From Proteobacteria bacterium UBA4656 (GTDB lineage: Bacteria; Pseudomonadota; Gammaproteobacteria; Xanthomonadales; Ahniellaceae): a stretch of 6,804 nt of DNA. Location: assembly GCA_002405525.1 (NCBI GenBank), contig DHLY01000156.1:1-6804 (forward strand), given 5' to 3'. The notes under the pieces were generated by a model. That model saw nothing but the letters and a program-made list of their open reading frames with translations, searched no databases and was not told where the DNA came from. Shown piece after piece: positions 5,355 to 6,804 of this stretch. Both the position numbers and the translations under genes were made by a program. Every line of letters begins with the position of its first letter. The stretch's first letter is position 1.

Positions 5355-6804
5355 ATGCGTTCCCTCCTGCTGTGCGCGGCGCTGTGCGCCGCATCGAATG
5401 CCGTCGCCGAAACGGCGCGGCAACCCGAGGTCGTCGTCACCGCCACCCGCCGCGCGCAGACGGTGGACGACACCCTGGCCACGGTCACCGTGATCACCCG
5501 CGAGGACATCGCGCGCAGCCACGCGCCCGACCTGCCCACCCTGCTGCGCGGCGTGCCGGGCGTCGATGTCGCCCGCACCGGCGGCGAAGGCCAGCAGACG
5601 GCGGTCTTCCTGCGCGGCGCCAACGCCAACCAGGCGCTTGTGCTCATCGACGGCATCCGCGTGTCGTCGGCCAACACCGGCGGCTTCGCCTGGGAGCACC
5701 TCCCGCTCGGCCAGGTCGAGCGGATCGAGATCGTGCGCGGCCCGCGCGCCGCGTGGCACGGCTCGGACGCGATCGGCGGCGTGGTGCAGGTGTTCACCCG
5801 CGACCCGCGCGGCGCCGACGCGCGGCTGGCGCTGGGGCGCTGGGACCGCCGCGAGGCGCAGGCGTCCTGGGGCACGGGCGACGACGCGGCCGGCTTCGGC
5901 GCGGTCGCCGGCGGCATCGACTTCGACGGCTTCTCGGCGCAAAGGCCGGGCGGGTTCTCCTACGATCCCGACGCTGACGGTTACCGCAACCGCAACCTCG
6001 GCCTGCGTGGCCACGCCACGCTGGGCAGGCAGCGCGTGGCGCTGAAGACCTACTCCACCCGCGCCGACGTCGAGTTCGACCGCGGCGAGACCATGATCGA
6101 CACCGACGTGGCCGGCCTCACCGTCGAGGGCCCGCTGGCGGCGACGCTCGGCCAGCGCCTCGTGCTGGGCTTCAACCGCGAGGCGCTCGACACGCCGGCC
6201 TTCGCCGCCGCCTTCCGCTCGCGGCGCAGCAGCCTCGACTGGACCGGCGACCTGGCGCTCGGCGCCGACGCCAGCCTGGTGTTCGGCCTGAACTGGGTGC
6301 GCGAGCGCGGCGAGTCGCTCGACACCGCGGGCGGCGGCTGCACCTACTGCGAGTCGCGCCGCAACCTCGGCCTGTTCGCCACCGCGCAGGGCAGCCGCGG
6401 CGCCTTCGACTGGCAGGCGGCCGCGCGCCACGACGACAACTCGACCTTCGGCGGCGCGACCACGGGCCAGTTCGCGGGCGGCTGGCGCTGGGGCGAGGCC
6501 ACGCGCGCCTTCCTGTCCGTGGGCCAGGGCTTCCGCGCGCCGAACTTGAACGAACTCTATTCCCCGGGCTTCGGCGGGCTGTTCGCCGGCAATCCGGCGC
6601 TCGACCCGGAGCGCTCCGACAGCGTCGAGCTCGGCATCGACGCCGCCGCCGGCGCGCACACGATCGGCCTGCGCCTGCACCGCACGCGGGTGCGCGACCT
6701 GATCGCCTTCCAGGGTGGCCAGACCTTCCAGGCAGTGAACGTCGCGCGCGCGGCGATCGACGGCGCGGAACTGACCTGGTCTTGGCGAGCGGGCGACTGG
6801 CGCC
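5355..6804 (+). CDS. btuB: TonB-dependent vitamin B12 receptor BtuB (3' end outside window)
   Basis: The frame is open from ATG 5355 to the window end (483 codons; E. coli BtuB is about 614 residues), so the last barrel strands are missing. The protein would carry cobalamin across the outer membrane using TonB energy. A signal peptide MRSLLLCAALCAASNAVA is followed by a probable cut before Glu19, then the TonB box EVVVTA (25-30). The plug domain spans about 40-150, with LRGVPGVDV, LIDGIRV and IVRGPRAAWHGSDAIGGVV (RGP at 128-130). DPDADG (204-209) aligns with the calcium-binding loop of E. coli BtuB. Barrel blocks match it too: RHDDNSTFG and FRAPNLNELY (RAPN from 394), followed by GNPALDPERSDS. 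C329 and C332 (CTYC) lie in a predicted outer loop. The AGGAG at 5342 supports the start, and the upstream cobalamin riboswitch supports the identity. No frameshift or stop is seen in this part. Confidence 0.95.
   Translation, partial: MRSLLLCAALCAASNAVAETARQPEVVVTATRRAQTVDDTLATVTVITREDIARSHAPDLPTLLRGVPGVDVARTGGEGQQTAVFLRGANANQALVLIDGIRVSSANTGGFAWEHLPLGQVERIEIVRGPRAAWHGSDAIGGVVQVFTRDPRGADARLALGRWDRREAQASWGTGDDAAGFGAVAGGIDFDGFSAQRPGGFSYDPDADGYRNRNLGLRGHATLGRQRVALKTYSTRADVEFDRGETMIDTDVAGLTVEGPLAATLGQRLVLGFNREALDTPAFAAAFRSRRSSLDWTGDLALGADASLVFGLNWVRERGESLDTAGGGCTYCESRRNLGLFATAQGSRGAFDWQAAARHDDNSTFGGATTGQFAGGWRWGEATRAFLSVGQGFRAPNLNELYSPGFGGLFAGNPALDPERSDSVELGIDAAAGAHTIGLRLHRTRVRDLIAFQGGQTFQAVNVARAAIDGAELTWSWRAGDWR

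Noticed and set aside
4995..6680. Long open frame on the - strand covering the riboswitch and btuB
   Set aside because: It runs antisense through both the cobalamin aptamer and the clearly real BtuB coding frame; low-complexity composition.

Overview
This is a GC-rich window with strong G/C third-position bias. Protein styles point to a gammaproteobacterium, most likely of the Xanthomonadales/Lysobacteraceae (Lysobacter or Luteimonas-like). That assignment is an inference from the permease/M1-peptidase fusion, the BtuB type and the promoter style; there is no rRNA or other phylogenetic marker here. All genes with support lie on the + strand, and no mobile element, CRISPR array or tRNA is visible.

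Layout: (1) 1-3522 is the 3' part of a large inner-membrane protein, a duplicated ABC-2-type permease fused to a periplasmic M1-family metallopeptidase domain; its start lies just before the window. (2) 3523-3609 is a short gap with a perfect 10-bp GC hairpin and a possible promoter. (3) 3610-4749 is hemW, a radical-SAM heme chaperone of the HemN superfamily. (4) 4746-4937 overlaps hemW by 4 bp and encodes a 63-residue CPXCG cysteine-rich protein. (5) 4938-5354 has no gene; it holds a probable promoter, a well-conserved cobalamin riboswitch aptamer (about 5008-5190) and a long GC-rich expression platform ending at the Shine-Dalgarno site. (6) 5355-6804 is the 5' part of btuB, the TonB-dependent outer-membrane vitamin B12 receptor, open through the window edge.

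How the parts work together: the riboswitch and btuB form a classical B12-repressed uptake unit. The most interesting detail is the platform. A 7-base perfect complement of aptamer loop L5 sits directly against the btuB Shine-Dalgarno, and the same segment lies in a long, imperfect hairpin that would bury that Shine-Dalgarno. This suggests translational control through an L5-L13 type kissing contact placed unusually far (about 150 nt) from the aptamer. hemW and the CPXCG gene probably form a two-gene, translationally coupled unit. The permease-peptidase gene probably belongs to an ABC operon whose ATPase lies upstream of the window. I see no clearly undescribed system; the findings are mostly unusual details of known families and one regulatory layout worth testing.
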